64,000 nucleotides of DNA from an uncultured Croceitalea sp. (GTDB lineage Bacteria > Bacteroidota > Bacteroidia > Flavobacteriales > Flavobacteriaceae). Shown here piece after piece: positions 1-9,690 of this stretch. A program made the translations under genes and the position numbers. A model generated the notes under the pieces. That model did no database searches. It saw only the letters and a list, made by a program, of their open reading frames with translations, and had not been told where the DNA came from. The stretch lies in assembly GCA_947503285.1 (NCBI GenBank), contig CANNDD010000008.1, positions 1 to 64,000 of the forward strand, written 5' to 3'. Position 1 is the first letter of the stretch. Every line of letters begins with the position of its first letter.

Positions 1-58
1 AAGCCCGTTAGCGCCGATGGTACTGCTACACCAAGTGGGAGAGTAGGTCGCCGCCTCC
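1..58 (+). rRNA. rrf: 5S ribosomal RNA, 3' part
   Basis: The first bases match the conserved 3' half of bacterial 5S rRNA, including the GGGAGAGTAGGTCGCCGCC end that pairs with the missing 5' end. The gene is cut by the window edge, so an rRNA operon lies to the left. A rho-independent terminator follows within a few bases. The exact 3' end is uncertain by two or three bases. Confidence 0.9.
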
Positions 59-62
59 TTTG

Positions 63-94
63 AAACCCCCGTCTGAATAGATGGGGGTTTTTTT
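63..94 (+). terminator. Terminator of the rRNA operon
   Basis: The inverted repeat AAACCCCC / GGGGGTTT encloses a 12-nt loop and runs into seven T residues. It stands directly behind the 5S gene on the same strand. Confidence 0.85.
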
Positions 95-270
95 ATGGCT
101 AAATGTTAAAATATTTCAATATAATGGTAGGAAAAAGACTACATTTTTATATATTTACGAAGTCCTTAAGTCTCCTAAGCACGTTCCCCCTCCTATTTCT
201 TGAACAATTGTAAAATATGAACGGATATTTTGCTATGGTCTATCTGTTTGATAATTCATAAAATTAGACT

Positions 271-2001
271 ATGGTAAGAAAATTACACTTTACTTTTTTG
301 TTTTTTTTGGTATTACAAACTGTGCGCGCACAGTCTTGTAATTGTGATGTTACTTTGACAGGGTTGAAACAAAATTCGTTGAACATCATTTTGGCATCCC
401 AAGTAAATTATGCACCTGGTAATACTATCTGCATTCCGGCTGGTACCTATGCCGGTTTTAGGTTCTTTGATTTTGAGGGGACCGACACTGAGCCTGTAAC
501 CTTTACGAATTGTGGTGGAAAAGTTGAGATTGTAGAACAACAATACACCGGAATTGCCTTTAAGCGAAGTGAATTCATACGTATAACGGGTACTGGTGAT
601 CAAGCTTTTGAGTACGGTATACATATTAAGGAAGTTGCCAATGGGGGTTCTTCGGGTATAGGTATTGAAGATTTGAGCTCTGACTTTGAGATTGACCACA
701 TTGAAATCGAAAATACGGGTTTTGCGGGCATTATGGCCAAAACCGACCCTAGTTGTAGCAATCCTGATACTTGGCGTTCTAATGGGTATGTACTTAAAAA
801 TTTAGAGATACACCATAACTACATTCACCATACAGGGGCCGAGGGCATTTATATTGGTTATACCGGCGGTTACAAGATCAAGACCAACCGAAGTTGTAAT
901 GGCACCCCTATTTTTGGACATTGGTTGGAAAATGTCGATATCCATCACAATTTATTGGAACATATAGCTTGGGATGGTATACAGTTGAACTTGGTAAGGG
1001 AAAATGGATGGATTAGGGACAATACCATTATTGATTACGGAACGGATAACAGATATGCCCAAGATTTTGCTATGAGTATCGGTGGCGGGATTTATAGCAT
1101 ATATAATAATTATATGGAAAATGGGCCAGCGAATTTAGGTCAGGGAATGCAGTTTATCAGTGCCGAAAGCGGAACCAAGATTTATAATAACGTATTGGTA
1201 AAACCTGATTTTCACGGAATCTTTATGCATAATAGGCACGAATTTGATGATGCTAACGAGGGATATTATGTGGCGAACAATACAATTGTTGAACCTGGGG
1301 ATTCTGGGGTCTATTATAACACCGTTATTACACAAACCAATGACGCATCTTTAAAGTACAGTACACAAGAGAACGTACCCACTTATTTTGTAAACAACTT
1401 GATTGTTGACCCTGGTAATGATCACGCTTCGGGCAACACATGGAAAGGAGATCAAGAAAGTTATTTTGATTTTAATAAGAGGATTGAACGGGATAGTTCC
1501 TTAAGCAGGATTTACTCCAATATCATGACCCGTCAGATGGATACCTTGGGACTTACGGCTACGGCGACCAATGACTTTAGTCCCGCAGATTCAAGTTCTG
1601 ATTTGGTAGATGCGGGTTCAGACGTTTCCGCATGGGGGATCGTATCCGATATTACCAATTTGGCAAGACCCCAAGGAGGTGATTTTGATATAGGTGCCTA
1701 TGAGTTGTTTAGCAGTACTCCATTCTTAGCCGGTTTACCTGATGAAATCCAGTTATCAGATTTTGATAACGAATTAGAGGCATTTGTTTTTCCGAACCCT
1801 GCACATAGCAACATACAAGTTAAAAATGTAGTTGATTCTAAGGTAAATCTGAAATTGATTTCATTTGACGGGCGCACAGTATTGGATAAGACCTACAATT
1901 CAAATGAAACCATTCAAATAGAGGAATTTTCAAGTGGACTCTATTTTTTGAAAATAACTTCAAAAAACAAATCGGTAATCAAGAGATTGGTTATTAGATA
2001 A
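271..2001 (+). CDS. Secreted right-handed beta-helix protein with T9SS sorting domain
   Basis: The 576-residue protein starts with a signal peptide (about residues 1-20, ending VRAQ). A cysteine-containing N-terminal part is followed by a long body, about 50-480, rich in short Asn/Ile/Gly repeats of the kind that build right-handed parallel beta-helices (HHNYIHHTGAEGIYIG is typical). Residues 505-576 form a type A T9SS C-terminal domain: FPNPA motif, SGLYFLKI, basic end KRLVIR. The protein should be exported across the outer membrane by the type IX system, of which gldJ and porV are encoded in this window. Such folds are common in polysaccharide lyases and epimerases, but no catalytic site can be assigned here. 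It stands alone behind the rRNA operon. Confidence 0.85.
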   Translation: MVRKLHFTFLFFLVLQTVRAQSCNCDVTLTGLKQNSLNIILASQVNYAPGNTICIPAGTYAGFRFFDFEGTDTEPVTFTNCGGKVEIVEQQYTGIAFKRSEFIRITGTGDQAFEYGIHIKEVANGGSSGIGIEDLSSDFEIDHIEIENTGFAGIMAKTDPSCSNPDTWRSNGYVLKNLEIHHNYIHHTGAEGIYIGYTGGYKIKTNRSCNGTPIFGHWLENVDIHHNLLEHIAWDGIQLNLVRENGWIRDNTIIDYGTDNRYAQDFAMSIGGGIYSIYNNYMENGPANLGQGMQFISAESGTKIYNNVLVKPDFHGIFMHNRHEFDDANEGYYVANNTIVEPGDSGVYYNTVITQTNDASLKYSTQENVPTYFVNNLIVDPGNDHASGNTWKGDQESYFDFNKRIERDSSLSRIYSNIMTRQMDTLGLTATATNDFSPADSSSDLVDAGSDVSAWGIVSDITNLARPQGGDFDIGAYELFSSTPFLAGLPDEIQLSDFDNELEAFVFPNPAHSNIQVKNVVDSKVNLKLISFDGRTVLDKTYNSNETIQIEEFSSGLYFLKITSKNKSVIKRLVIR

Positions 2002-2026
2002 AGGGTCCGTTCCGTATGATTTCTGG

Positions 2027-3493
2027 TTAAATTCGCGGCAAATCACCTTCTCCTTTTAGGGGAAGGTTTGATTTACCCATTAAATAGGTGTCGATATGAT
2101 ATGCTGCTTGACGACCTTCAGAAATTGCCCATACGATCAATGACTGTCCACGACGCTGATCCCCCGCAACAAAAACACTGGGTATATTGGTCTTATAATT
2201 CGATTCTGAAGCTTTTATATTGGTTCTTTCATCGAACTCAAGTCCGAATTGATCGGCCAATGTTGTTTCCGAACCGGTAAAGCCTAAGGCCAATAGTGCG
2301 AGTTGACATTTCCATTCTTTCTCTGTGCCAGCAACTTCAGTCAACTTAGGGCGCTGTCCAGGTACGGGTTGCCATTTGACTTCTGATGTTATAAGTCCGG
2401 TAAGGTTGCCATTTTCATCACCAATAAACTTTTTTGTCGAGATGCTAAAAAAGCGTTCTGCACCTTCCTTGTGTGAAGAACTGGTGCGCAATCTCATGGG
2501 CCAAAATGGCCACGGTTGGCCAACAGGGCGCTCGGTACCTGCCATTGGCATAATTTCAAAATTAGAGACGGAATTGGCTCCATGACGAATGGATGTTCCA
2601 ATACAATCGGAACCTGTATCGCCACCACCGATAACAATGACATCTTTATCGGTTGCCACTAGTTCTTCGCCTAAGTCTTTTACCCCATCAACACGGCGAT
2701 TGTTCTGGGGTAAAAAATCCATAGCCTGTACTACACCTTTTAAATCTGATCCCGGTATCGGAAGGGTTCTTTTTATTGTTGCCCCACCGCATAGTACCAC
2801 TGCGTCAAATTCTTTTTTCAAATCATCGGCCTTGATATCCACACCTACGTGGACTCCTGTTTTGAAAATAATACCTTCTTCTTCTAAAATGGCCAACCTT
2901 CTGTCAATGACGTTCTTCTCCATTTTAAAATCAGGTATGCCATAGCGGAGCAATCCCCCTATTTTCTCATCACGTTCATAAACGGTCACCGTATGGCCGG
3001 CTCGGTTTAGTTGCTGTGCCGCTGCCAGACCTGCCGGCCCCGAACCAATAACGGCTACTTTTTTGTCGGTCCTTTTCGGCGGTGTATTCGCCGTTATCCA
3101 TCCGTTTTTAAAAGCCGTTTCCACAATGTTCTTTTCGATGTTTTCAATCGATACTGGGTCTTCATTGATACCTAAAACACATGCTTCTTCACAGGGTGCA
3201 GGACATAAGCGACCGGTAAATTCGGGAAAGTTATTGGTGGAATGTAAAATTTTTGTTGCTTTTTCCCATTTACCTTGATAAACGGCATCGTTGAAATCAG
3301 GAATCAAATTGCCTAACGGGCATCCGCTATGGCAAAAGGGAATGCCACAATCCATACACCGTGCCCCTTGATTCCGTAATTCCGTTTGATTAAGGGGTTT
3401 TGTAAACTCATTATAATTTTTGACACGTTCTTTTGCAGGAGCATAGGACTCATCTTTACGCTCAAATTCCAAAAACCCGGTTGTCTTTCCCAT
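2027..3493 (-). CDS. gltD: Glutamate synthase (NADPH) small subunit
   Basis: At 488 residues it has the usual length for the beta subunit. The N-terminal cysteine clusters (CMDCGIPFCHSGC near residue 46 and CPAPCEEAC near 97) hold the Fe-S centres. The FAD site VIGSGPAG lies near 150 and the NADPH site VIGGGDTG near 290. The subunit passes electrons from NAD(P)H to the FMN of GltB for reductive synthesis of glutamate from glutamine and 2-oxoglutarate. It lies 22 bp behind gltB on the same strand, so the two form a gltBD operon. Confidence 0.96.
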   Translation of the reverse strand: MGKTTGFLEFERKDESYAPAKERVKNYNEFTKPLNQTELRNQGARCMDCGIPFCHSGCPLGNLIPDFNDAVYQGKWEKATKILHSTNNFPEFTGRLCPAPCEEACVLGINEDPVSIENIEKNIVETAFKNGWITANTPPKRTDKKVAVIGSGPAGLAAAQQLNRAGHTVTVYERDEKIGGLLRYGIPDFKMEKNVIDRRLAILEEEGIIFKTGVHVGVDIKADDLKKEFDAVVLCGGATIKRTLPIPGSDLKGVVQAMDFLPQNNRRVDGVKDLGEELVATDKDVIVIGGGDTGSDCIGTSIRHGANSVSNFEIMPMAGTERPVGQPWPFWPMRLRTSSSHKEGAERFFSISTKKFIGDENGNLTGLITSEVKWQPVPGQRPKLTEVAGTEKEWKCQLALLALGFTGSETTLADQFGLEFDERTNIKASESNYKTNIPSVFVAGDQRRGQSLIVWAISEGRQAAYHIDTYLMGKSNLPLKGEGDLPRI

Positions 3494-3515
3494 GATTACT
3501 TTTTTAATTAAGTAC

Positions 3516-6500
3516 TTATTGTAATGCTAATTTTTCTTTTTCCAATCGAAGTAAGGCCTGTTTGTATTCTTCAGGTAGCACCTTTATGAACTTCGATAGG
3601 CATTGTTCCCAGTTCTCAAGAATATGTTGTGCCAGAGGGCTGATGGTGGCGTTATAATGATTCTCAATTAGCATTCTTAATTCCTCGATGTCGTTGTCTT
3701 CTTCTACAGCGAGTAAGTTCAATGATTCTGAATTGCATTTGTTCTTAAAGGTATCATTCTTGTCGAAGATGTATGCGATTCCGCCGCTCATTCCTGCCCC
3801 AAAGTTACGACCGACCTCGCCTAGAATAACCGCAACACCACCGGTCATATATTCACACCCATGGTCGCCTATACCCTCTACAACCGCTTTTGCCCCTGAA
3901 TTTCTCACACAGAAACGCTCGCCCGCTTTACCGTTAATATAGGCTTCACCCGAAGTGGCACCGTAAAGTGTCACGTTACCGGTAATTACATTTTCTTCTG
4001 GTTTTAAGGTAGCCCTATCAGGGACTTTTATGATCAATTTTGCACCTGAAAGCCCTTTACCAAGATAATCGTTGGTGTTTCCATTGACGATCATGGTCAG
4101 TCCCTTAGTTGCAAATGCACCAAAGCTTTGCCCTGCCGAACCTGAAAAATTAAGGCGCAATGTGTTTTCAGGTAATCCATCTGCTCCATAAATTTTTGAG
4201 ATTTCGTTACTGATTATCGCTCCTATCGCCCTATCGGTATTATAAATGGGAAAATCCAAGGTTGTTTTCTCTTTTCGGAACAATGCTGGATGGGCTTTCG
4301 CAATGATATCGAATTCTATGGATTTTTCAATATTATGAACTTGGGTTTCAGTGTTGTGGAATGCCGTGCCGTCAGGAACGTCTACTTGGTATAAAATAGG
4401 GCTAAGGTCAATACCGGCCGACTTGTAATGGTCTATCGCTTTTTTTCTGTCCAGCTTTTGCACTTGGCCTACCATTTCATCTACAGATCTAAAACCTAGT
4501 TTTGCCATAATCTCCCTTAATTCTTGAGCGACAAAATACATGTAGTTGACCACATGCTCTGGTTTGCCCTTGAATTTTTTGCGTAGTTCAGGATTTTGGG
4601 TCGCAATACCAACGGGGCACGTATTCAGATGACATACCCGCATCATCACACAGCCTGAAGCGACTAGTGGTGCCGTTGCGAAACCGAATTCCTCTGCACC
4701 CAACAAGCAAGCTATGGCTACATCGCGTCCGGTTTTTAATTGGCCATCACATTCGAGTACGATACGATTTCTTAAATCATTTAACACCAGCGTTTGCTGG
4801 GCTTCAGCGATGCCCAGCTCCCATGGTAGACCGGCATGTTTTAACGAGGTCAATGGTGATGCCCCCGTTCCGCCATCAAAACCGGAAATCAAAACTACAT
4901 CTGCCTTGGCCTTGGCGACACCGGCCGCCACAGTACCCACGCCAACCTCGGACACCAATTTTACATTGATGCGGGCTTCCCTATTGGCAGACTTTAAATC
5001 AAATATCAGTTGAGACAGGTCTTCGATGGAGTAGATGTCATGATGTGGTGGTGGCGAAATTAAACCTACATAGGGTGTCGAATTTCGGGTTTGTGCAATA
5101 TCAGGATTCACTTTTGGGCCGGGTAATTGACCACCTTCACCCGGTTTGGCGCCTTGGGCCATCTTTATCTGTATTTCTTGGGCATTGGTCAAATAATTGG
5201 AGGTCACCCCAAAACGGCCAGAGGCAACTTGTTTTATAGCACTGTTACGCCAGTCTCCCGATTGATTTTTATAAAAACGCTCGGCATTTTCACCACCTTC
5301 GCCAGAGTTGCTCTTACCCCCAATCCTGTTCATGGCAATTGCTAGGTTTTCATGCGCTTCTTTACTAATACTGCCGTATGACATTGCACCGGTTTTGAAA
5401 CGCTTTACGATTTCGGTCCATGGTTCGACTTCTTCAAGTGGAATAGGGTCGTAATTGGAAAACTCGAACAGGCCCCTTATGGTCATTAGGCGCTTTGACT
5501 GTTCGTTGACCAATTTTGAATATTCTTTATAGGTGCTAGGTTCATTGTTGCGAACGGCTTTTTGCAATTTGGCAATACTCAACGGATTGAACATATGTTT
5601 TTCACCATCGCGTCTCCAACGGTATTCGCCACCAATTTCCAATTCGAGATTTGCATCAATAACATCGCGGTTAAATGCTTTGCGGTGTCGTTTTGCGATT
5701 TCTTTTTCGATTTCATACAGCCCAATTCCCTCAATTCTTGTTGGAGTATTCGGAAAGTACGTATCGACCACTTTGGTGTTGATTCCTATACATTCGAATA
5801 ATTGTGAACCCCTATAAGAATTCAATGTCGAGATACCAATTTTGTTCATGACCTTTAGAATGCCCTTGCCAACTGCCTTATTGTAGTTTTTAATGGCTTC
5901 GTCGAAAGTGTATTCGGTGATTTGATTCTCTTCTATCTGCTGACCTATGATCTCATTGACCAGATAGGGGTTGATCGCACTGGCCCCAAAACCGAACAAT
6001 AAGGCGAAGTGATGTACCTCCCTAGGTTCTGCTGACTCAATAATGATGCTAAGCCTTGAACGTTTGCCCATTTTTCGAAGACCGCTGTTCACGTGGGAAC
6101 ATGCCAATAAAGCGGGAATCGCCGCCATTTCAGAGCTTACCATTCTATCAGATAGAATAATGATGTTGGCACCGGAATCAACGGCATCGGAAGCTTGCTT
6201 TAAAATAGCTTGCAAAGCTTCTTCAAGGCCATTATGGCCTTTTGCGATTTCATACAGGGTTGAAATCGAAGTGACTTTATAATCCTTACTGACATCATAG
6301 TTTTTGATTTTATCCAAGTCTTCTTTGGAAATGACCGGATTTTGAATCTTTAATTTTCTACAATGAAGTTCATTAATGTCAAATATGTTGTGATCACTTC
6401 CCAGGGTTAAGCTGATATCCGTTATCAATTCTTCCCGAATACCATCCAAGGGCGGGTTGGTCACTTGTGCAAATAATTGTTTGAAGTAGTTGTAGATTAG

Positions 6501-8021
6501 TTGTGGACGTTCTGATAACACCGCTATTGGGGTGTCAGAACCCATTGACCCAATCGGTTCTTTACCATTTTGTGCCATGGGCATGATAATGGTATTGATG
6601 TCTTCTTGGGTGTATCCAAATGCAGCACGTCTTGTAGCCAAAGGAAACTCACCGAAGAATACTGGGCAATCATTATATGGAATATCTTTTAAATGGACCA
6701 GATTATTTTTGAGCCATTTTTGATAGGGATGTTTTTTGGCGATGGTTTCCTTTACTTCCTCATCATTGACAATTCGCCCCTCTTCCATATTGACCAAGAA
6801 CATTTTTCCTGGTTCAAGACGGCCGTGATATTCGATGTCTTCAGGTTGTAGGTCCACTACACCCGTTTCAGATGACATGATGACATATCCTTGTTTAGTC
6901 ACCGAATAGCGTGAAGGCCTCAAGCCATTTCTGTCTAATACGGCCCCAATATAATTGCCATCTGTGAATGGGATTGATGCGGGACCATCCCAAGGTTCCA
7001 TTAAGCATGAATTGTATTCATAAAAGGCCCTTTTGCTCTTCGACATCTCCGTATTCTTCTCCCACGCTTCTGGTACGAGCATCATCATGACTTCCGGTAA
7101 TGAACGGCCGGTCATAAGCAACAGTTCGACAACCATATCCATACTGGCCGAATCCGATTTACCGGGTAGGACGGTCGGTAAGATATTCTTTATCTCTTCA
7201 CCGAACCAATCACTCTGCAGCAATTCTTCCCTTGAACGCATACGGGCAACATTGCCCCGAAGGGTGTTGATTTCACCATTGTGGCACATGTATCGAAACG
7301 GTTGTGCCAAATCCCATGTAGGAAAGGTATTGGTGGAAAACCGTTGGTGGACCAACGCCAATCTTGTAATTACCCTAGGGTCTAATAGATCTTCATAATA
7401 ACGGCTAATATCAACGGGAACAAGAAGCCCTTTAAATATGATGATTTTCTGCGATAAACTCGGTATATAAAAAAACTGACTTTGCGAAAGCTTTGAGGTA
7501 TTGATGGTATGCTCTGTTACCTTTCGCGCGATGAACAACTTCAAGTTAAATTGAAAAAAATCCTTCTCGCCATCAGGTGCTATAAAAACCTGCTTGACAA
7601 AAGGTTCCGTTTCCGCCGCTATTCGACCGGGTACGGCTTTGTTGACCGGTACATCCCTCCAGCCTAAAAGTCGCAATCCTTGTTTTTTGATGTTCCCTTC
7701 AAAAGTATTGATACAGAATTTTCGTTGATTTTCTTTTTGGGGCAGAAAAACATTGCCAACAGCGTAATTTCCAGCTTCTGGCAATTCAAAACTACAAACA
7801 CTTTTGAAAAAGTCGTGGGGGATATCTATTAGTATTCCAGCACCATCACCGGTCTTTCCATCTGCACTTACGGCACCTCGGTGCTCTAATTTGTCTAAAA
7901 TTTCAAGTGCCTTATGAATGATGTCATTTGATTTTTTTCCTTGAAGGCTGCAAATAAACCCTGCACCACAATTGTCATGTTCGAACTCGGGAAGGTATAG
8001 TCCTTGTTTTTCTGGCTTCAT
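3516..8021 (-). CDS. gltB: Glutamate synthase large subunit
   Basis: The 1501-residue protein is a full-length class II amidotransferase glutamate synthase. The catalytic cysteine is Cys18 in DNCGAGF, preceded by the short propeptide removed in this family. The amidotransferase domain covers about 18-430, a central domain follows, and the FMN-binding synthase domain lies about 800-1180. That domain carries the 3Fe-4S cysteines CVMMRVCHLNTC near 1125. The C-terminal GXGXG beta-helix covers about 1240-1430. It hydrolyses glutamine and channels ammonia to 2-oxoglutarate. First gene of the gltBD operon. Confidence 0.97.
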   Translation of the reverse strand: MKPEKQGLYLPEFEHDNCGAGFICSLQGKKSNDIIHKALEILDKLEHRGAVSADGKTGDGAGILIDIPHDFFKSVCSFELPEAGNYAVGNVFLPQKENQRKFCINTFEGNIKKQGLRLLGWRDVPVNKAVPGRIAAETEPFVKQVFIAPDGEKDFFQFNLKLFIARKVTEHTINTSKLSQSQFFYIPSLSQKIIIFKGLLVPVDISRYYEDLLDPRVITRLALVHQRFSTNTFPTWDLAQPFRYMCHNGEINTLRGNVARMRSREELLQSDWFGEEIKNILPTVLPGKSDSASMDMVVELLLMTGRSLPEVMMMLVPEAWEKNTEMSKSKRAFYEYNSCLMEPWDGPASIPFTDGNYIGAVLDRNGLRPSRYSVTKQGYVIMSSETGVVDLQPEDIEYHGRLEPGKMFLVNMEEGRIVNDEEVKETIAKKHPYQKWLKNNLVHLKDIPYNDCPVFFGEFPLATRRAAFGYTQEDINTIIMPMAQNGKEPIGSMGSDTPIAVLSERPQLIYNYFKQLFAQVTNPPLDGIREELITDISLTLGSDHNIFDINELHCRKLKIQNPVISKEDLDKIKNYDVSKDYKVTSISTLYEIAKGHNGLEEALQAILKQASDAVDSGANIIILSDRMVSSEMAAIPALLACSHVNSGLRKMGKRSRLSIIIESAEPREVHHFALLFGFGASAINPYLVNEIIGQQIEENQITEYTFDEAIKNYNKAVGKGILKVMNKIGISTLNSYRGSQLFECIGINTKVVDTYFPNTPTRIEGIGLYEIEKEIAKRHRKAFNRDVIDANLELEIGGEYRWRRDGEKHMFNPLSIAKLQKAVRNNEPSTYKEYSKLVNEQSKRLMTIRGLFEFSNYDPIPLEEVEPWTEIVKRFKTGAMSYGSISKEAHENLAIAMNRIGGKSNSGEGGENAERFYKNQSGDWRNSAIKQVASGRFGVTSNYLTNAQEIQIKMAQGAKPGEGGQLPGPKVNPDIAQTRNSTPYVGLISPPPHHDIYSIEDLSQLIFDLKSANREARINVKLVSEVGVGTVAAGVAKAKADVVLISGFDGGTGASPLTSLKHAGLPWELGIAEAQQTLVLNDLRNRIVLECDGQLKTGRDVAIACLLGAEEFGFATAPLVASGCVMMRVCHLNTCPVGIATQNPELRKKFKGKPEHVVNYMYFVAQELREIMAKLGFRSVDEMVGQVQKLDRKKAIDHYKSAGIDLSPILYQVDVPDGTAFHNTETQVHNIEKSIEFDIIAKAHPALFRKEKTTLDFPIYNTDRAIGAIISNEISKIYGADGLPENTLRLNFSGSAGQSFGAFATKGLTMIVNGNTNDYLGKGLSGAKLIIKVPDRATLKPEENVITGNVTLYGATSGEAYINGKAGERFCVRNSGAKAVVEGIGDHGCEYMTGGVAVILGEVGRNFGAGMSGGIAYIFDKNDTFKNKCNSESLNLLAVEEDNDIEELRMLIENHYNATISPLAQHILENWEQCLSKFIKVLPEEYKQALLRLEKEKLALQ

Positions 8022-8037
8022 TGTTATGGTATTTCTT

Positions 8038-8045
8038 CAAAAATA
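8038..8045 (-). promoter_or_regulatory. Possible -7 box for gltBD
   Basis: On the minus strand TATTTTTG fits the Bacteroidota -7 consensus TAnnTTTG, 16 bp before the gltB ATG. No convincing -33 TTG stands at the right distance, so this is tentative. Confidence 0.3.
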
Positions 8046-8297
8046 TCATAATCAATGAATAATAATCATGATTTTAAAACAAACACCATAAAAAAACCAA
8101 CAACCATGGGTAAATGTTAAATAATATCCATAATGGAAAAATAACCATGCCTAAATTAGGATGTTCGCAATTTAAAGGGAAAAATACCGATGGGATTGCT
8201 TTTGAAAAAGGGTTTTCAGGAAAATGTACCCTACAAAATGGAAATTACCATGTCAAAATGGTGTCCGCCTCAAAAAGAATTGGAATAATTCGATACA

Positions 8298-8316
8298 CCC
8301 CCTAAAATTTAGGGGG
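8298..8316 (-). terminator. Possible terminator of the acyl-CoA dehydrogenase gene
   Basis: CCCCCTAAA/TTTAGGGGG forms a near-perfect hairpin 9 bp behind the stop codon of the acyl-CoA dehydrogenase gene. The T-run that should follow on the minus strand is weak. Confidence 0.5.
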
Positions 8317-8324
8317 TTTAAAAA

Positions 8325-9467
8325 TTATCCTTTTAAGATACTTCTAGAGATAACGATTTTCTGAATCTCAGACGTGCCTTCATAAATTTGGGTGATTTTG
8401 GCATCACGCATTAATCGTTCTACATGATATTCTTTGACAAAACCATTTCCACCGTGTATTTGAACTGCTTCCGTGGCAACTTCCATTGCAGTCTCTGCGG
8501 CATATAACTTGGCCATTGCGCCTGATAGGTCATAGTTGTTGCCATTATCCTTATCCCAAGCTGCTTTGTAAACTAGGTGTCTCGCTGCTTGAATCTTGGT
8601 ATGCATGTCGGCCAACTTAAAGGCCACCGATTGATGGTTTGCGATTTCAGTACCAAATGCTTTACGCTCTTTTGAATACTTCAAGGCCAGTTCATATGCA
8701 CCGGCCGCAATGCCCAAAGCTTGGGCTGCAATGCCAATTCGGCCGCCAGCCAAGGTTTTCATTGCAAACTTAAATCCGAAACCATCCTCACCGATTCTAT
8801 TTTCCTTGGGTACTTTGACATCATTGAAAATCAAGGAATGTGTATCGCTGCTTCGAATACCCATCTTATTCTCCTTAGGTCCTATTTCAAAACCCTCCAT
8901 ACCTTTTTCTACGATAACGGCGTTGATTCCCTTATGTCCTTTTTCTATATCGGTTTGAGCGATGACCAAGTAAACTTCAGCTGAATTTCCGTTTGTAATC
9001 CAGTTTTTTGTACCATTTAAGATATAATGGTCTCCTTTATCCAATGCAGTTGTTTTTTGAGAGGTTGCGTCACTACCTGCTTCGGGTTCTGATAAGCAAA
9101 AAGCCCCAATGATCTCACCTGTTGCCAATTTGGTCAGATATTTTTCCTTTTGGGCTTCCGAACCGAACGCCTCCAACCCCCAGCATACCAAAGAGTTGTT
9201 CACTGAAACTATTACTGAAGAGGATGCATCGATTTTTGAGAGTTCTTCCATGACCAAAACATATGAGAGCGTATCTAAACCGCTTCCACCATATTTTGAA
9301 TCCACCATCATACCCAAAAATCCCAATTCTGCCATTTTTTTAACCTGTTCGGTCGGGAATTGTTGGGCGTCATCACGTTCAATTATTCCGGCTAATAATT
9401 CATTTTGTGCAAAGTCCCTAGCCGCTTGTTGGACCATTAATTGCTCTTCTGTAAGGGTGAAATCCAT
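8325..9467 (-). CDS. Acyl-CoA dehydrogenase (short-chain type)
   Basis: 380 residues, the standard length of butyryl/short-chain acyl-CoA dehydrogenases. The signature AFCLSEPEAGSDA near residue 130 contacts FAD and substrate. The C-terminal IYEGTSEIQ carries the catalytic base Glu363. The enzyme introduces the 2,3-double bond in acyl-CoA and passes electrons to ETF. Chain-length or branched-chain specificity cannot be read from the sequence. It appears monocistronic. Confidence 0.93.
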   Translation of the reverse strand: MDFTLTEEQLMVQQAARDFAQNELLAGIIERDDAQQFPTEQVKKMAELGFLGMMVDSKYGGSGLDTLSYVLVMEELSKIDASSSVIVSVNNSLVCWGLEAFGSEAQKEKYLTKLATGEIIGAFCLSEPEAGSDATSQKTTALDKGDHYILNGTKNWITNGNSAEVYLVIAQTDIEKGHKGINAVIVEKGMEGFEIGPKENKMGIRSSDTHSLIFNDVKVPKENRIGEDGFGFKFAMKTLAGGRIGIAAQALGIAAGAYELALKYSKERKAFGTEIANHQSVAFKLADMHTKIQAARHLVYKAAWDKDNGNNYDLSGAMAKLYAAETAMEVATEAVQIHGGNGFVKEYHVERLMRDAKITQIYEGTSEIQKIVISRSILKG

Positions 9468-9496
9468 AATATTGAGGAAAAAGTAAAAAATCTATA

Positions 9497-9504
9497 CAAA
9501 GATA
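9497..9504 (-). promoter_or_regulatory. Possible -7 box for the acyl-CoA dehydrogenase gene
   Basis: Minus-strand TATCTTTG is an exact TAnnTTTG match about 30 bp before the ATG. No clear -33 element is visible. Confidence 0.35.
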
Positions 9505-9690
9505 AGGTTTAGATAGGGAATTCATAATAATAATGGATGAAATGCGAGAATTGTTGAATACATAAAAAAGTTGCTGGCTGATTGGGAGTTCGTTTTTTCA
9601 ATCCTTATATTTAACTTATCTTGAACTACCGATTTAAGGAAGTCAAGATTTTAAACTGACTACAAATATTTCTTCTAAACCAACTGAATA

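Larger units (their letters stand above)
8022..8324. other. Intergenic region between gltB and the acyl-CoA dehydrogenase gene
   Basis: About 300 AT-rich bases form the upstream region of gltB and the downstream region of the acyl-CoA dehydrogenase gene. They contain several CCAT/ATGG copies (for example CCATAATGG) and a GC-rich hairpin at 8298-8316. A 63-codon plus-strand reading frame at 8114-8305 has no recognisable features and is not called as a gene. Confidence 0.5.

Noticed and set aside
2040-2075. Inverted repeat at the 3' end of gltD as terminator
   Set aside because: It lies inside the coding sequence and lacks a T-run on the right strand.
8114-8305. 63-codon plus-strand frame between gltB and the acyl-CoA dehydrogenase gene
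   Set aside because: No signal, motif or typical start region; it lies in the control region of gltB. A small basic protein cannot be excluded.
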